Assembly (NCBI GenBank): GCA_017654935.2
Contig: CM065699.1
Coordinates: 749,577-813,576, forward strand
Length of the DNA stretch: 64,000 nt
Source of the DNA: Phymorhynchus buccinoides
Lineage: Eukaryota; Mollusca; Gastropoda; Neogastropoda; Raphitomidae
Reading direction: 5' to 3'
This document shows positions 12,331 to 24,892 of this stretch, in pieces. A program made the position numbers and the translations under genes. The notes below the pieces were generated by a model. The model was not told where the DNA came from. It saw only the letters and a list, made by a program, of their open reading frames with translations, and did not search any database. Positions within the stretch are counted from its first letter, which is position 1; each line of letters starts with the position of its first letter.

Positions 12331-14035
12331 AAACATAACCAAGAAATAACTAACTCCACTTATTCCAAAACTTACAACTATACAACATAACGTATATCTA
12401 AGACAACTTATAAATAACAACGAAACATGCAATAAAGGGATGGGACCCCAACACACCCCCCCCAACCCCGCCTAAGAATACTATGGCTGGCCGAAGCCTT
12501 AGTCAAAACGTCCTTTGGTCAGCATTTCTGATCAAGAAGGGAAAAAAAAAACCCCCAAACCAAAATAAGATTTAACTTTAAATTTTTAAATAAATGATTT
12601 TAATGACGGGTATAGGGTCCCTCTGGACAGCGGGCCACGTACCTACCCACATTCCACTCCCAAACCCATACAAATTTTCAGTTTTCCCTTTTTTTTAACT
12701 TACGGCATGTACTCGCCAACAAAATGCCGGCTAGATACTTGCTTTTGATTAGTCCCGTCCGAGTATACTCATTCTAGCTCCCCCTCCCCTAGTAGATCGG
12801 GTTGCGAGGCCCCGACCTCCGCGGGGGGTGCCTACAATCGTACAATCGGACAAAACCGTGAAATCTACGGTCACTGCGGTCTCTCCTGCCAACAATGTCC
12901 ACCCCGCACTTAATGCTGACCCTATATCAAACGACACGCCCTAAGCAACACAACTGTTTTGGGTGCCGGAAGACGGAGGGGTCCCCGCTACCTCCCTCCC
13001 TCCGACCTAAACAAGTAGGAATCGTTAACTATCCCCGTCATAAAGCACTAGTTTTAAACCTTGGTTTTAAAAAAATATCTTAAACATAGACGGTTTTTAA
13101 TAAACTATTAAAATAACAAAAATTTCTCTAAAAATCTTAACAATTGAAGACTGGGGGTCCAGAAGCAACTTTCTCTGCCCGGGCTCGGCCAAATTTGTTA
13201 ATGCCTTTCTTTTTGAGTCTGAGGCAGAGTTGAGTTTGTAAATATTTTTTCTTGGGACCCCAGTCTATTCATTCATTTTTAATACAATCTTTTCTCACTA
13301 TGTGAGAAATTGATTGGACATAGTCTTGTTTTTTTTTTAAAAAGGATAGTATAAATAGTGTCCACCTGTAGAGATAACTTTTTAAACAATGAAAATTTCA
13401 GAATAAAGCTCTAAGACACAAAAAATGTAAATACGTTTTTGAACTTAAATAAAAATTTTAACATTTTTTCATTACAATACTCGATCTTTAAACATTTATT
13501 GTGGTCCTGAAGTTTAATCATTAGGCTCTCGCCAGGAGGGTGCAGTTCAAAAAAAACTAATTTTATTACTCACTTTATCTAAAAGTCAAGGTTTTAACTA
13601 GACATTAGTCTCGTACGGGCCATGGCTCATAAAATGTAAAAAACCTGACCTTTATTGAAGAGAATAAACAATATAAATAGTTAACAAAGATATAAAGTAA
13701 CAAAAAACATCTTTTTTCTCGTCCCCTTCACCCCCATTTCAAATAACTAAAGTAGAACGCTTAATGTCCCAATGGCTTCGGCGAGAGGACGTATAAGCAT
13801 AAAACCTATTTTGACTGAGGATCTACTCAGACCAATGAAAACCGTTGAGATCGGCGTGATGTTTTAGGAATCCCACAATAAATAACACTGGCAAAACGCC
13901 TTGCTACACAAGAAAGAGAAATTGTATAGGAAACTGAAAACTGAGGGAAGAAAGGATCAACACAGTAGCGTGAAAAGCTTGCTACACTGAAACCTAAAGA
14001 ATCTCCTAACCAAATCAACTATCATAAAGTTACAT
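12331..14035. other. LINE 3' flank and AT-rich non-coding DNA
   Basis: After the ORF2 tail comes a probable 3' untranslated part ('gctggccgaagcc' near 12485, an A-run near 12540, an AATAAA-like 'aaataaatga' near 12588), then AT-rich unique DNA. A small inverted pair, 'gactgggggtcc' near 13148 and 'gggaccccagtc' near 13254, could fold into a hairpin of unknown role. No coding evidence. The exact LINE 3' end cannot be fixed without other copies. Confidence 0.5.
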
Positions 14036-14290
14036 GTGACAAACAATTACATGTACAGTACAGTACAGTACGGCTACAGTACAGTACAGTACAATACAGG
14101 ACAGTACAGTCATACAGTACAGCATAGTACCGTACCAGTGATACGTTTGTCGAGTGAGAAAGCCAGGATCTGGGTGGGCTCTGCCTACAGCCTGGACAGC
14201 AAGCCATGGTTTTTTTGGACGGTGAATACAGTACTGTACAGTACAATACAGTACAGTACAATACTAATACAAATATAATACAATACACGA
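14036..14290. repeat. Composite repeat: (TACAG)n plus ~95-bp core, right part
   Basis: A degenerate (TACAG)n block at about 14050-14130, one copy of the core ('gagaaagccaggatctgggt' to 'ggacggtgaatacagta', about 14155-14235), then (TACAG)n again. Core and spacer match those at 865-1137 in the same orientation. Confidence 0.85.
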
Positions 14291-14884
14291 CAAATTAGTA
14301 CAATAGAGCCGAACAGTCTAGGCTGTGTATGCTTAGAAATGCATAACCTTGTTAAGAGTGCATGTGGTGACAGTTTTGAAGACATGAATCACAGTGTTCT
14401 GGAGGAACTGTTTGTTTCAGCGACACTTTTCACACGAGATCCTTTCATAAACAACAGTCAAGAATAATGTTTAGGCCTATAGATGTAAGAAACTGAGTTA
14501 TATCAGGATCTTTGTGTCAGATTGTCACTCGTGAGCATTGGTATGTATGCTTGCGATAAAAAGTGTATGATTTGAGAACATTGTCTACTAAATAAGTTGG
14601 ATAGTACTATTTACAAAAAATATTTTTTAATAAATCCTGATGGAAGAAAATATATTACAAATAATATAAAGACATACTGCCAAAATATGTTAAATGAAGA
14701 AATGCTTGGTGTAGTTTTTATCTAAGATTTCTGATCAGGGATAACAAACAGATTTGTGGCAACGGAACAGCTGTGGAGCTATGATCTGTTGGATCGACAA
14801 GGGTCATTGCTACCGTGGTTCTTCAATTTTCATTTAAGTGTATATCAGGTTGGGTTTGTCAAGTGTAGCTGTTGACTGTCTTAT
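14291..14884. other. Unique non-coding spacer
   Basis: No repeat, coding frame of interest or RNA gene was seen in this AT-leaning interval between the composite repeat and the next array. Confidence 0.5.
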
Positions 14885-15195
14885 TGTGTAGTTTTGGGGG
14901 AGCAGTGCCTACCCATAAGATGTGCAGAGCTTTTTGTGGGTGGTGCAGTTCAGGGCAGGTGTTGGACTAGCTGCATGCACCGCATGAGCAGTGTCTACCA
15001 TTATAGATGTGCATTAGCTTTTGTTGGGTGGTGTTAGTTGTAGGCAGGTGTTGGACTGCCCTTTTTTACTGCATTGCACCAATGGACCAGTGTCACCATG
15101 ATAACGGTGCATAACTTTTGTTGGGTGGGGTTGTAGTTTTCAGGGCAGGTGTTGGACTGCCGCATGTACCTGCTGGAACAGTGTCGCCGCAGGGA
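14885..15195. repeat. ~107-bp tandem repeat, about 3 copies
   Basis: Three copies share 'ttttgttgggtggtg', 'cagggcaggtgttggactgc' and 'agcagtgtctacca'. Copy boundaries carry indels. Confidence 0.85.
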
Positions 15196-15204
15196 CAAGA
15201 GAGA

Positions 15205-15835
15205 GGCAACCCGGTGAGGTGTTCGACAGCTGACCTTCTGTGGTGAGTGCGGACGTCAGTAGCGAGATACAGACAGTCATTATAACCTACCAGATCGTGA
15301 TACATGTTATAATGTGGTGAAGTGGTTCGACAGCTGACCGCTTTGGTGAAGTGGGACGTCAGTAGCGGAGATCAGACAGCATTATAACCTACAGATCGTG
15401 TACAGTTAATGATGGGTGAAGGTGGTTCGAAGTGACCTCTGTTGGTGAGTGGAGACGTCAGTAGCGAACCCAGACAGTCACTTACAACCTACCAGATCGT
15501 TGTTACAGTAAGGGGAGGTCAAGTGGTTCGACAGCTTGACCTATGGTGAGTCTCTCTTCCTCTTTTTCTTTTGGTGTCAAAATAGCGAGGACCCAGACAG
15601 TCATACAACCTACCAGAATCGTGTACAGGTAATGTGGACGGCAAAGGTGTCGACAGCTGACCTCTGGGAGTGGGGGTGTCAATAGCGAGGACCCAGACAG
15701 TCATTACAACCTACCAGACGTGTCAGTAATGGGATGGTCAAGGTGGTTTCGACAGCTGACCTCTGGTGAGTGGGGTGTTCAATAGCGAGACCCATACAAT
15801 CATTACAACCATGACGGATCGTGTACAGTAAATGG
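15205..15835. repeat. ~100-bp tandem repeat, about 6 copies
   Basis: Landmarks 'gttcgacagctgacctctg', 'gtcagtagcgag' and 'aacctaccagatcgtgtaca' recur at about 15220, 15327, 15427, 15526, 15648 and 15749. Units are indel-rich. Confidence 0.9.
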
Positions 15836-15839
15836 CTTT

Positions 15840-16328
15840 TGGGGGCATTCTTAATATGCTTCTGTTATGCCGAACGTAGATTTTCGTGCTTGGATAGCCC
15901 ATACATGGCTGACCACTAAATAAACCATTTAGACTAGCCCAGTTATCTATTGAAAAGCCACCTGCTAAATTATTTCGGATTTGTTTAGTTGTAAGAAACA
16001 AGCTGGCTTTTCAAGCGGATATTCTCAGTCAGTAAGGGGTCAGTAGCTATGTGTTTTACTGAAGCGGATTGAATATTGAAATGTTGCACTACTTGATCCT
16101 ACGGTGATGGTTTAGTTCATTGGAAATAGTGAGGTCTATGATGGGTGTTTCTATCTAAGTCCATGCCTAGTTTAACATTTCAGTATCGTCACGGCTAAGC
16201 GGGCTGTTGTCTTTGTTGACGCTTTGTATACATTTGGAATCGAGCTTTCTAAGATTTCTTACAACCCACAGTGCTTTAATCTGTTTTCTGGGTGCCTAGA
16301 ACGAGTGTATACCTAAAGAGCGGGATGC
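15840..16328. other. Unique spacer, no gene seen
   Basis: Non-repetitive interval between arrays. No domain or credible exon was recognised. Confidence 0.45.
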
Positions 16329-16329
16329 C

Positions 16330-16990
16330 ACTGGTGTAGTGGTTGGAACACAGAGCCCCAAAAAGTCTCTTTTCCACCTGATGTATGTTGTTGTGAAACA
16401 GCCAAAGTAATCATTTTCCACCTGATGTATGTGTTGTGAAACGCCCCAAAGTCCTCTTTTGCCAACAGTATGTATGTGTTGGGAACAGAGCCAAAAGTCC
16501 TCTTTTCCAATTGATGTATGTGTGTGAAACAGAGACAAAAAGTCTTCTTTTCACCTGATGTATGTGTTGTGTGAACGCCAAAAGCCCCTTTCCACCGAGT
16601 ATGTGTTGTGAAACAGCCCAAAGTCCTCTTTTCAACATGATTGATTGTAGGTTGTTGGGAACAGAGCCAAAAAGTTCTTTCCACAGATGTAGGGTTGTGA
16701 ACAGAGCCAAAAGCCTCTTTTCCACCTGATGTATGTGTTGTGAAAACAGAGACCCCCCAAAGTCCTCTTTCCACTGATGTATGTGTTGTGAACACAGCCA
16801 AGTCCTCTTTTCCACCTGATGTATGTGTTGTGAAACAGAGCCAAAAGTCCTCTTTCACCTTGATGTATGTTGTAGTGAAACCGCCCAAAGTCTCATTTTC
16901 CACCTGATGTATGCGTGTGAAACAGCCAAAGTCTCATTTTCCACGATGTATGTGTTGTAACAGCCCAAAGTCCGCTTTTCCAACTGATGT
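16330..16990. repeat. 45-bp minisatellite, about 15 copies
   Basis: The unit has landmarks 'aagtcctcttttccacctga' and 'tgtatgtgttgtgaaacaga'. Because 45 is a multiple of three, the reverse strand stays open for up to about 196 codons with a repeated Thr-His-rich motif. That is a consequence of periodicity, not evidence of a gene. Confidence 0.9.
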
Positions 16991-16994
16991 GTCC

Positions 16995-18372
16995 AGCTCA
17001 GGTGAACCGCCCATGATGATGGAGGGGGTAGGGTTGTCAGGCCAACTGGTCAGGGAAATACAGTGAGGGTTGCCCCCCCCCCTCTTCACATGGATGTTAT
17101 CATTAGCTTATCATACTTTCATTATCTTTATCATTATTATCATTATCTGATCATTATATACTATCTTTATCATATTATATTATAGTTCTCATATTTTTAC
17201 TCTCTTTATCATATTATCATTATCTTTATTGTTATTATAATATCTTTCAGGTGAACTCCCCTATGAAAGAGGGGTGTTATCGGGGAAACTGTCCGGGACA
17301 CTACAGTGGAGGGGCCTCCCACTCATGGATATTATATTATCTTTATCATTATTACCATTATCGTTTATCATATCTTTATCATTATCTTATCATTATACTT
17401 TTCATTACCTTATCATTAGCATTATATTGTCAGGTGAACGGCCCCTGATGAAAGAGGGTAGTTTGTTATGGGAAACTAGTCCGGGGAACTACAGTGGAGG
17501 TGCCTCCCCACACGGATATTATCATTATCTTTATCATGTTATCATTATCTTTATCTTTATCATTATCTTATCATTATCTTTATCATTATCTCTATCATAT
17601 CTTATCATTATCTTCCACATTCTCATATATTCAGGTGAACGCACCCATGAAGAGGGGGGGGTGTTATTCGAAACTGCCAGGAATACAGGGAGGGGCCTCC
17701 CCCCACTGGATATTATCATATATCTTATCCATTATTGATCATTATCTTTTATCATTATCTTATAATTATCTTATCATTATCTTATCTTATCTTTATCAGA
17801 TGCTATGCATTACTCTTTATCATTATATTCAGGTGAACCGCCCTCATGAAAGAAGGGGTGTATCGGGAAACTAGTCGGGGAACTACAGTGGAGGGGCACT
17901 CCCCCCTCAAGATGATATGATCATTATCTTTCTCATATTAGCATAATCTTGCCTGTGAAACGCCCTGAGCTGGAGGATGTTATCCCGGAAAACTGGTGCC
18001 GGGAACTACAGTGGAGGGGCTCTCCCCCCAGGATATTAGCATTAGCTTTATCATTATTATCCAGTATCATTATCTGTTATCATGATCGTTATAATTATCA
18101 TTATCTTTACATTATCTTTATCATTATCTCATCATTATCTTAATCATTATTATCATTATATTTCAGCTGTGAACCTCCCCTCATGAAAGAGGGGGGTTAC
18201 GGGAACTAGTGGGAAATACAGTGGGGGGCCTCCCCCCTCATAGTATTCTCATATCTCATCATATTATCATTTATCTGTCAGGTAAGCCCCTGATGATGGA
18301 GGGGTGTTATCAGGAAACTCGGTCCGGGAATACAGTGAGGGACTTCCCCCTCACATGGAAAGGTAAGCTTGG
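16995..18372. repeat. ~200-bp composite repeat with (TCATTATCTTTA)n, about 7-8 copies
   Basis: Each copy has a conserved core ('caggtgaac' + 'cccatgaaagaggggtgtta' + 'ggaactacagtggaggggcc') followed by a microsatellite of TTATCATTATCTTTA type. Cores start near 16997, 17249, 17431, 17633, 17829, 17948, 18167 and 18278. Core and microsatellite duplicate together. Confidence 0.9.
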
Positions 18373-18409
18373 TTGGGGGGTGTTCATTATTCAGCTTCTC
18401 AGATGATGT

Positions 18410-21400
18410 TTAGCTAGGATGACAATAGAGTGGCGTGGAGGTCAACTGTAGAGTGCGTGGCGGTCAATGTAGAGGACAGTGCCTTCCATAGACGTCGTGT
18501 AGCTAGGATGACATAGAGTGGCTGTAGGAGGTTAACCAGTAGGTAGGATGGCCATAGAGTAGCTTGGAGGTCAACTGTAGCTAGGAGATGGCATATGAGT
18601 GGCTGGGAGGTCAAATGTAGCTAGGAGGGCCATAGAGTGGCTGTGGAAGTCAAACTGTAGTAGGATGGCCCTAGACGTGGCTGGGAGGTCAACTGTAGCT
18701 AGGATGAACCAAGAGTTGCTGTGGGAGGTCAACGTCAGTAGGTGGCCATAGCGTAGCTGTGGAAGGTCAACTGTAGCTAGGATGGCCATAGAGTGCTGTG
18801 GAGCGTCAATGTAGCTATGGGCCATGGAGTGGCTGTGGAGGTCAACTGTAGCTATGGATGGCCAGGAGTGCTGTGGAGGTCAAAGTAGCTATGATGGCCT
18901 ATGGAGTGCCTGTGGAGGTCCCTGGTAGCTATGAGGGCCATAGAGTGGCTGTGGCGGGTAACTGTAAGCTAGGATGGCCATAGAGGGCGTGGGAGGTCAA
19001 CTGTAGCTAGGATGACCATAGAGTGGCTGTGGAGGTAAACTGTAGCTAGGTGGCCATGGAGTGGCTGTGGAGTTCAACTGAGTAGGATGGTTCATAGAGT
19101 GGCGGTGGAGGTCAAGGTCGCTAGGATGGTCATTTAGAGTGCTGTGGAGGTAACGTAGCTAGGTAGGCCATGGAGTGGCTGTGGAGGTCAACGTAGCTAG
19201 GATGGTACATAGTAGTGGTCTGTGGAGGTCAACTGTAGCTAGGATGGCCATAGATGGCGGTGGAGGCCAACTGTAGCTAGGAGCAGCCATAGAGTGGCTG
19301 GGCAGGCCAACGTAGCTAGGATGCGCCATAGAGTGGCTGTGGAGCGTCAACTGCAGCTAGGAGGGCCATAGAGTGGCTGTGGAGGCCAACGTAGCTAGAT
19401 GGCATAGAGGGGCTGGGATGTAACGTTAGTAGGATGGCCAGAGACTAGAGTGGTTGTGGAGGTCAACGTAGCTAGGGATGGCCATAGAGTGCTGTGGGAG
19501 GTAAAACTGTACGCTGGGATGACCATAGAGTGGCTGTGGAGGTCAAATGTTAGACTAGGATGGAATCATAGTGGCTGTGGAGGGTCAACTGTAGCTGGAT
19601 GGACATAGAGTGGCTGTGCGAGGTCAACTGTAGCTAGGATAGGATTGGCCATAGAGTGGCTGTGGCAGGTCAATGTAGCTAGGATGGCCATAGAGTGCTG
19701 TGGAGGTCAACTGTAGTAGGATGGCCAACAGTGGGCTGTGGAGGGTCCAAACTGTAGCTAGGATGGCCATAGACAGTGGCTGTGGAGGTCATTCGTAGCT
19801 AGGATGGTCATAGAGTGGCTGTGGGATTTTGTGCACTGTAGCGAGGAAGGCCATAGAGGGGCGTGGAGGTCAAACTGTAGTAGGATGGCCATAGAGGCTG
19901 TGGAGAGTCAACCTGTAGATAGGATGCCTAGAGAGTGGTGTGGAGGTACTGTCGGTAGGATGACATAGAGTGGATGTGGAGGGTCAAACTGTAGCTGAGG
20001 ATGGCCATAGAGTGGGTGTGGAGGTAACTGTAGATAGGATGGCCATAGATGGCTATGAGAGGTCAACGTAGCTATGATGTTGTTTGGCCATAGACTAGAG
20101 TGGCTGTGGGAGGTCCAACTGAGCTCGGATGGCCATTATAGTGGTCTATGGAGGTTCACAACGTAGCATGATCGTCAACTTACTAGAGTGGCGTGAGGTC
20201 AACTGTAGCTTGGATGGCCATAGAGTGGCTGTGGAGGTCAACTGTAGCTGGACGGCCATATAGTGGCTATGGAGGTCAACTGTAGACTATGATTGCCATA
20301 GAGTGGCTGTGGAGGTCAACTGTAGCTAGGCTGGCCATAGAGGGAGTGGAGGTCAACTGTAGTATCTCGCCATTAGAACTAGGGGCTGTGGAGGATTCAA
20401 CTGTAGCTGGATGGGCAACTAAGGGCGTGGAGGTCAACTGTAGTTGGAGGCCACTAGATGGCTGTGGAGAGTCAACTGTAGTAGGATGGCATAGAGTGGC
20501 TGTGGAGGTCAACTGTAGCTAGGATGGCCATAGAGAGGCTGGGAGAGTCAACTGTAGCTAGGATGGCCATCGAGTGGTGTGGAGGTCTAACTGTAGTCTG
20601 ATGGCCTAGAGTGGCTTGATAGAGGTCAACTGTAGCTGGCTGGCCAAGAGTGGCTATGTAGGCAACTGTAACTAGATGGCCATAGACTAGAGTGGCCTGT
20701 GGAGCGTCAACTGTAGATAGGATGGCCATAGAGAGGCTGTGGAGGAATAGTAGCCTAGGATGGCCATAGAGTGGCTGTTGGAGGTCAACTGTAGCTAGGA
20801 TGGCCATAGCACTAGAGTGGCTGTGGAGGGGTTCAACTGTAGCTTGGATGGCCATAGCGTAGGCTGGGCAGGTCAACTGTAGCTAGGAGGCCATAGAGTG
20901 GCTATGGAGGGTCAACTTTTAGCTATGATGGCCAAGATAGAGTGGCTGTGGAGGTCAACTGTAGCTGGGATGGCCAACATAGGGCTATGGAGGTCACTGT
21001 AGCTGATGATGGCCATAGACTAGAGTGGCTGTGGAGGTCAACTGTAGCTTGGAGGCAAGAGTGATGTGGAGGCAACTGTAGCTGGGAGGTCAATAGTGGC
21101 TATGGCGGTCAACTGTAGCTATGATGGCCAATATACGAGAGTGGCTGTGGAGGGCAACGGTCGCTGGAGGCCATAGAGTGGCTGTGAGGTCAACTGTACA
21201 GCTAGAGGGGGGGGGGGGTGGCCATAGAGTGGCGGGGAGGTCAACTGTAGCTAGGATTGCCCATAGAGTGGCTGTAGAGGCAACTGTAGCTGGGATGACC
21301 ATAGAGTGGCTGTGGAGGTTCAATGTAGCTAGGAGGCCATATTATAGTGGCGCTGTGGAGGTCAACTGTACGCTAGGATGACTAGCGTGGCTCGGAGTGT

Positions 21401-23475
21401 CAACTATCGCTAGGATGCCATAGAGGGCTGTGGAGGTCAACTGTAGCTAGGATGGCCACAGAGTGGCTGTGTGAGGTAACTGTAGCTAGGAGGCCTAGAG
21501 TGGCTGTGGAGGTAACTGTAGCTTAGGAGGCCATACAGGGGGCTGTGGAGGTAACTGTAGCTAGGATGGCCATAGAGTGGCGGGGGAGGGCATCTGTAGC
21601 CAGATTGGTCATAGAGGGCGGTGGATGTCAACGTTAGCTAGGGATGCCATAGAGAGTTTTTTGATGGCTGTGGAGGGTCAACTGTAGCTCGGTATGGCCA
21701 TAGAGGGCTGTGGAGGTCAACTGTATCTAGATGGCCCATAGAGTGGCTCATGGAGGCAAACTGTAGATAGGCATGGCCATAGAGTGGATGGAGTCAACTG
21801 TAGCTAGGATGGCCATTAGAGTGGCTGTGGAGGTCAACGTAGCTAGGATGGCCATAGAGTGGCTAGGAGGTCAACTGTAGCGATGATGGCCATAGACTAG
21901 AGTGGCTGTGGAGGTTCAACTGTAGCGGATGGCCATATAGTGGTATGGAGGTCAACTGTAAGCTCTGATGGCCATAGACTAGAGGGCTGTGGAGCGTCAA
22001 CTGTAGCGTGGATGGGAAATAGAGTGGCTGTGGAGGTTAACTGTAGATTGGGATAGGCCAATTGTGGCTATGGAGGTCAACTGTAGACTGATGGCCATAG
22101 ACTAGAGTGGCTGTGGAGGTCAACTGTAGCTTGGATGGCATAGAGGGCTGTGGAGTCAACTGTAGCTAGGATGGCCATAGATGGCTGTGGAGGTCAATGT
22201 AGCTAGGATGGCCATAGGACGGCTGGGAGGCAACCTGTATCTAGATGGCCATAGAGTGGCTGTGTGGAGGTCAACTGTAGCTAGGATGGCCATAGAGGGC
22301 TGTGGAGGTCAAACTGTAGTAGGATGGCATAGAGTGGCTAGTGAGGTCAACTGAATATGATGGCAATAGACTAGAGTGGCCTGTGGAGGTCAACTGTAGA
22401 CTAGGACGGCCATTAGAGTGGCTGTGGAGGAAACTGTAGCTAGGATGGCCATAGAGTGGCTGTGGAGGTCAACTGTAGCTAGGATGGCATAGACTAGAGT
22501 GGCTGGGAGGTTCAAACTGTAGCTGGATAGGCCATAGAGATGGCGTGGAGGTTCAACTTAGCTTAGGAATGCCACGAGTGGATATGGAGGTCAACGGTCG
22601 CTATGATGGCCATAGGACTAGAGTGGCTGTGGAGGTAACTGTAAAAGCGGGATGCCATATAGTGGCTATATGGAGTCAACGTAGCTATGATGGCCATAGA
22701 CTCGAGTGGCTGTGGAGGTCACTGTAGCTGGATGGCCATAGAGTGGTGTGGAGGTCAACTGTAGCGGATGGCCATTATCGTGGCTCTGGAGGTAACTGTA
22801 GCTATGAGGCCATAGACTAGATGGATGTGGAGGTCAACGTAGCTGGATGGCCATAGAGTGGCTGTGGAGGTCAACTGTAGCTAGGATAATGGCCATAGAG
22901 TGGCTGTGGAGGTCAAACTCGTAGCGAGGAGGCCATAGAGGGCTGTGGAGGTCACGGTAGTAGGATGGCCATAGAGTGGCTGTGGAGGTCAAACTGTAAG
23001 TAGGATTGCCATAGAGTGGCTTGGCGGTCAACTGTAAACTATGATGGCCATAGACTAGAGGGCTGTAGGTCAACTGTAGCTAGGATGGCATAGAGTGGCT
23101 GGGAGGTCAACTGTAGCTAGGATCGGCCAAGAGTGGCTGTGGACGGCTAAACTGTAGTAGGCATGGCCATAGACATAGAGTGTGGCTGTGGAGGTCAACT
23201 GTAGCTGGATGGCCATAGAGTGCTTGGAGGTACTGTATCTAGGATGGCCATGGAGGGCGTGGAGGTCAACGAGCTAGGAGGCCATAGAGTGGCTGTGGAG
23301 GTCAACTGTAGCTGGTGTAGCTAGGATGGCCATAGAGTGGCTGTGGTGGTCAAATGTAGCTAGGATGGCCATAGAGTGGCTGTAGAGGTCAACTGTAGCT
23401 AGGATGGCCATAGAGTGGCTGTGGAGGTCAACTGTAGCTATGATGGCCATAGAGTGGCTATGGAGGTCAACTGGG
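18410..23475. repeat. 39-bp minisatellite, ~130 copies (largest array)
   Basis: The unit combines 'ggctgtggaggtcaactgta' with 'gctaggatggccatagagt', repeated for about 5.06 kb. Many copies carry single-base deletions or insertions, consistent with unpolished long reads. From about 20.1 kb on, a subclass reads 'ccatagactagagtgg' instead of 'ccatagagtgg', giving higher-order spacing. All open frames inside are repeat translations. Confidence 0.95.
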
Positions 23476-23523
23476 AGTGGTGTGTTTGCTGTTGTGTTTT
23501 CTGTTGATGAAATCTAGCTGCAG

Positions 23524-23573
23524 GTAGTAAGGCAATTCTGAATCAGGACTACAAAGAGAATGGACCTGCCATG
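23524..23573 (+). CDS. Candidate exon A (50 bp) of a tandem exon pair
   Basis: The sequence after 'agctgcag' reads two bases, then SKAILNQDYKENGPAM, and ends at ATG followed by a GTGATG donor. A pyrimidine-rich 'tgttgtgttttctgttg' lies upstream. A second 50-bp exon of the same phase and about 70% nucleotide identity starts at 23738. The protein family was not recognised. The exon sits exactly at the end of the 39-bp array. It could also be a decayed duplicate of the second exon; no transcript evidence is available here. Confidence 0.45.
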
Positions 23574-23574
23574 G

Positions 23575-23730
23575 TGATGATAATATTTGTAAATACGTGA
23601 TGACGATGGTGATGATGAAAACGATGGTGATGGTAATAATTATGCCAATGATGATGATGATGACCCCCCGTGTCAGACGGAAACGATGATGACGATGATA
23701 ATAATAATGGCGCTAATGATGATGATGGTT
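23575..23730. repeat. (GAT)n-rich microsatellite intron
   Basis: Degenerate GAT/GATAAT repeats fill the 164-bp interval between the two homologous 50-bp exon candidates. Confidence 0.8.
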
Positions 23731-23737
23731 GTTCCAG

Positions 23738-23787
23738 GCAGCAAGGCCATTCTGGAGCAATTCTACAAGGACAAGAGGCCTGTGAAG
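23738..23787 (+). CDS. Candidate exon B (50 bp), homologous to exon A
   Basis: It begins after the acceptor 'ttgttccag', reads two bases then SKAILEQFYKDKRPVK, and ends at AAG before the donor GTATGG. Splice signals are good on both sides. Length (50 bp), phase (2 + 16 codons) and pattern (SKAIL-Q-YK-P) match the exon at 23524. A further 3' fragment of the same exon and donor, 'aggcctgtcaagtacggcc', lies near 24880-24899. Two interchangeable exons of equal phase and length fit mutually exclusive splicing. The gene was not recognised. Confidence 0.55.
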
Positions 23788-24800
23788 GTATGGCCAGTGC
23801 TGGGTCTTCTCTGGGGTGCGAGCGTACAGGGGGATGTGAGACTCACTGTATTGGCATAATTGTAGTTACTGAGCACGACTCATGATACGTCATGTGCTGG
23901 GTCTTATCTGGGGTGTGACTGCAGGTGGGTGAGATGACTAACTGGATTGGGCATTACGCATTATACTGGTAGACTCATGATACTTGGCCAGGCTGGGTTT
24001 CTCTTGGGTGTTACTGCAGGTGGGTGAGGGGGGGGGCAATGACTCACTTATATATGGGCATTCATGAATATACTGAGTACTGATCATGATAATGTCCAGT
24101 GCTGGGTTCTTCTTATGGGTTGTGACGCAGGTGGGTGTGATGACTCCTGTAGTGGGCAATTAATGCATTTATACTGAGCCACTTGAATCCAACTGCCAGT
24201 GCGTTCTTCTTCTGGGTGTGACTGCAGGTGAGTGTGATGAATAACTGTATTGGGAATTGAATGCATTATACTGAGCACTGTCATACGTCTTCAGGCGGGC
24301 TTCTCTGGGGTTGTTGACTGCAGGTGGGTGTGATTGATGACTCCTTTTGGTAAATTTTTGGGGGGGGCATTAAATGCATTTTATTTTTTTTTTTTACTTG
24401 GGGGGGGGGAGGGCCACCCCCCCCCCCCACCTGAATCATATGTCCAGTGCTGGTGGTCTTCTCTGGGGTGATTGACTGAAGGTGAGTGTGATGAATCACT
24501 GTATTGGAATTAATGCATATACTGAGCACTGACTTCAGTGATATGGCCAGTGCTGGGTCTTCTCTGAGCTGTGACTGCAGAGTGGGTGTGATGAATCACT
24601 GTATTGGGAATTAATGCATTATACCGAGCACTGACTAATGATACTGGCCAGTGCTGGCTTCTCTGGGGTGTGACTGCAGGTGGGTAGTGATGAACACTGT
24701 AAATACCTGGGCATAATGCAGTTACGAGCACTGAATCATGATTACTGGCCAGGCGGGTCTCTCTGGGCGTGTTGACTGCAGGTGGGTGAGCTGCATCACT
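23788..24800. repeat. ~100-bp minisatellite, about 10 copies
   Basis: The unit holds 'ggccagtgctgggtcttctc', 'ggggtgtgactgcaggtggg' and 'tgatgaatcactgtattggg'. The array starts at the donor of the 23738 exon, so the first unit is that exon's intron start. A G/T/C homopolymer block interrupts it at about 24350-24431. Confidence 0.9.
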
Positions 24801-24892
24801 GTGCTACAAGACATTGAAACAGGTCCATCTATTGTATTATTCATTGATAAATGTTACTACACCGTAATATAAGGAAAACGAGGCCTGTCAAG

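Noticed and set aside
16313..16903. 196-codon His/Thr-rich frame on the minus strand
   Set aside because: Product of a 45-bp minisatellite period.
14885..23475. Repeat arrays as a CRISPR array
   Set aside because: Units are contiguous and similar over their whole length with no unique spacers. The context is eukaryotic.
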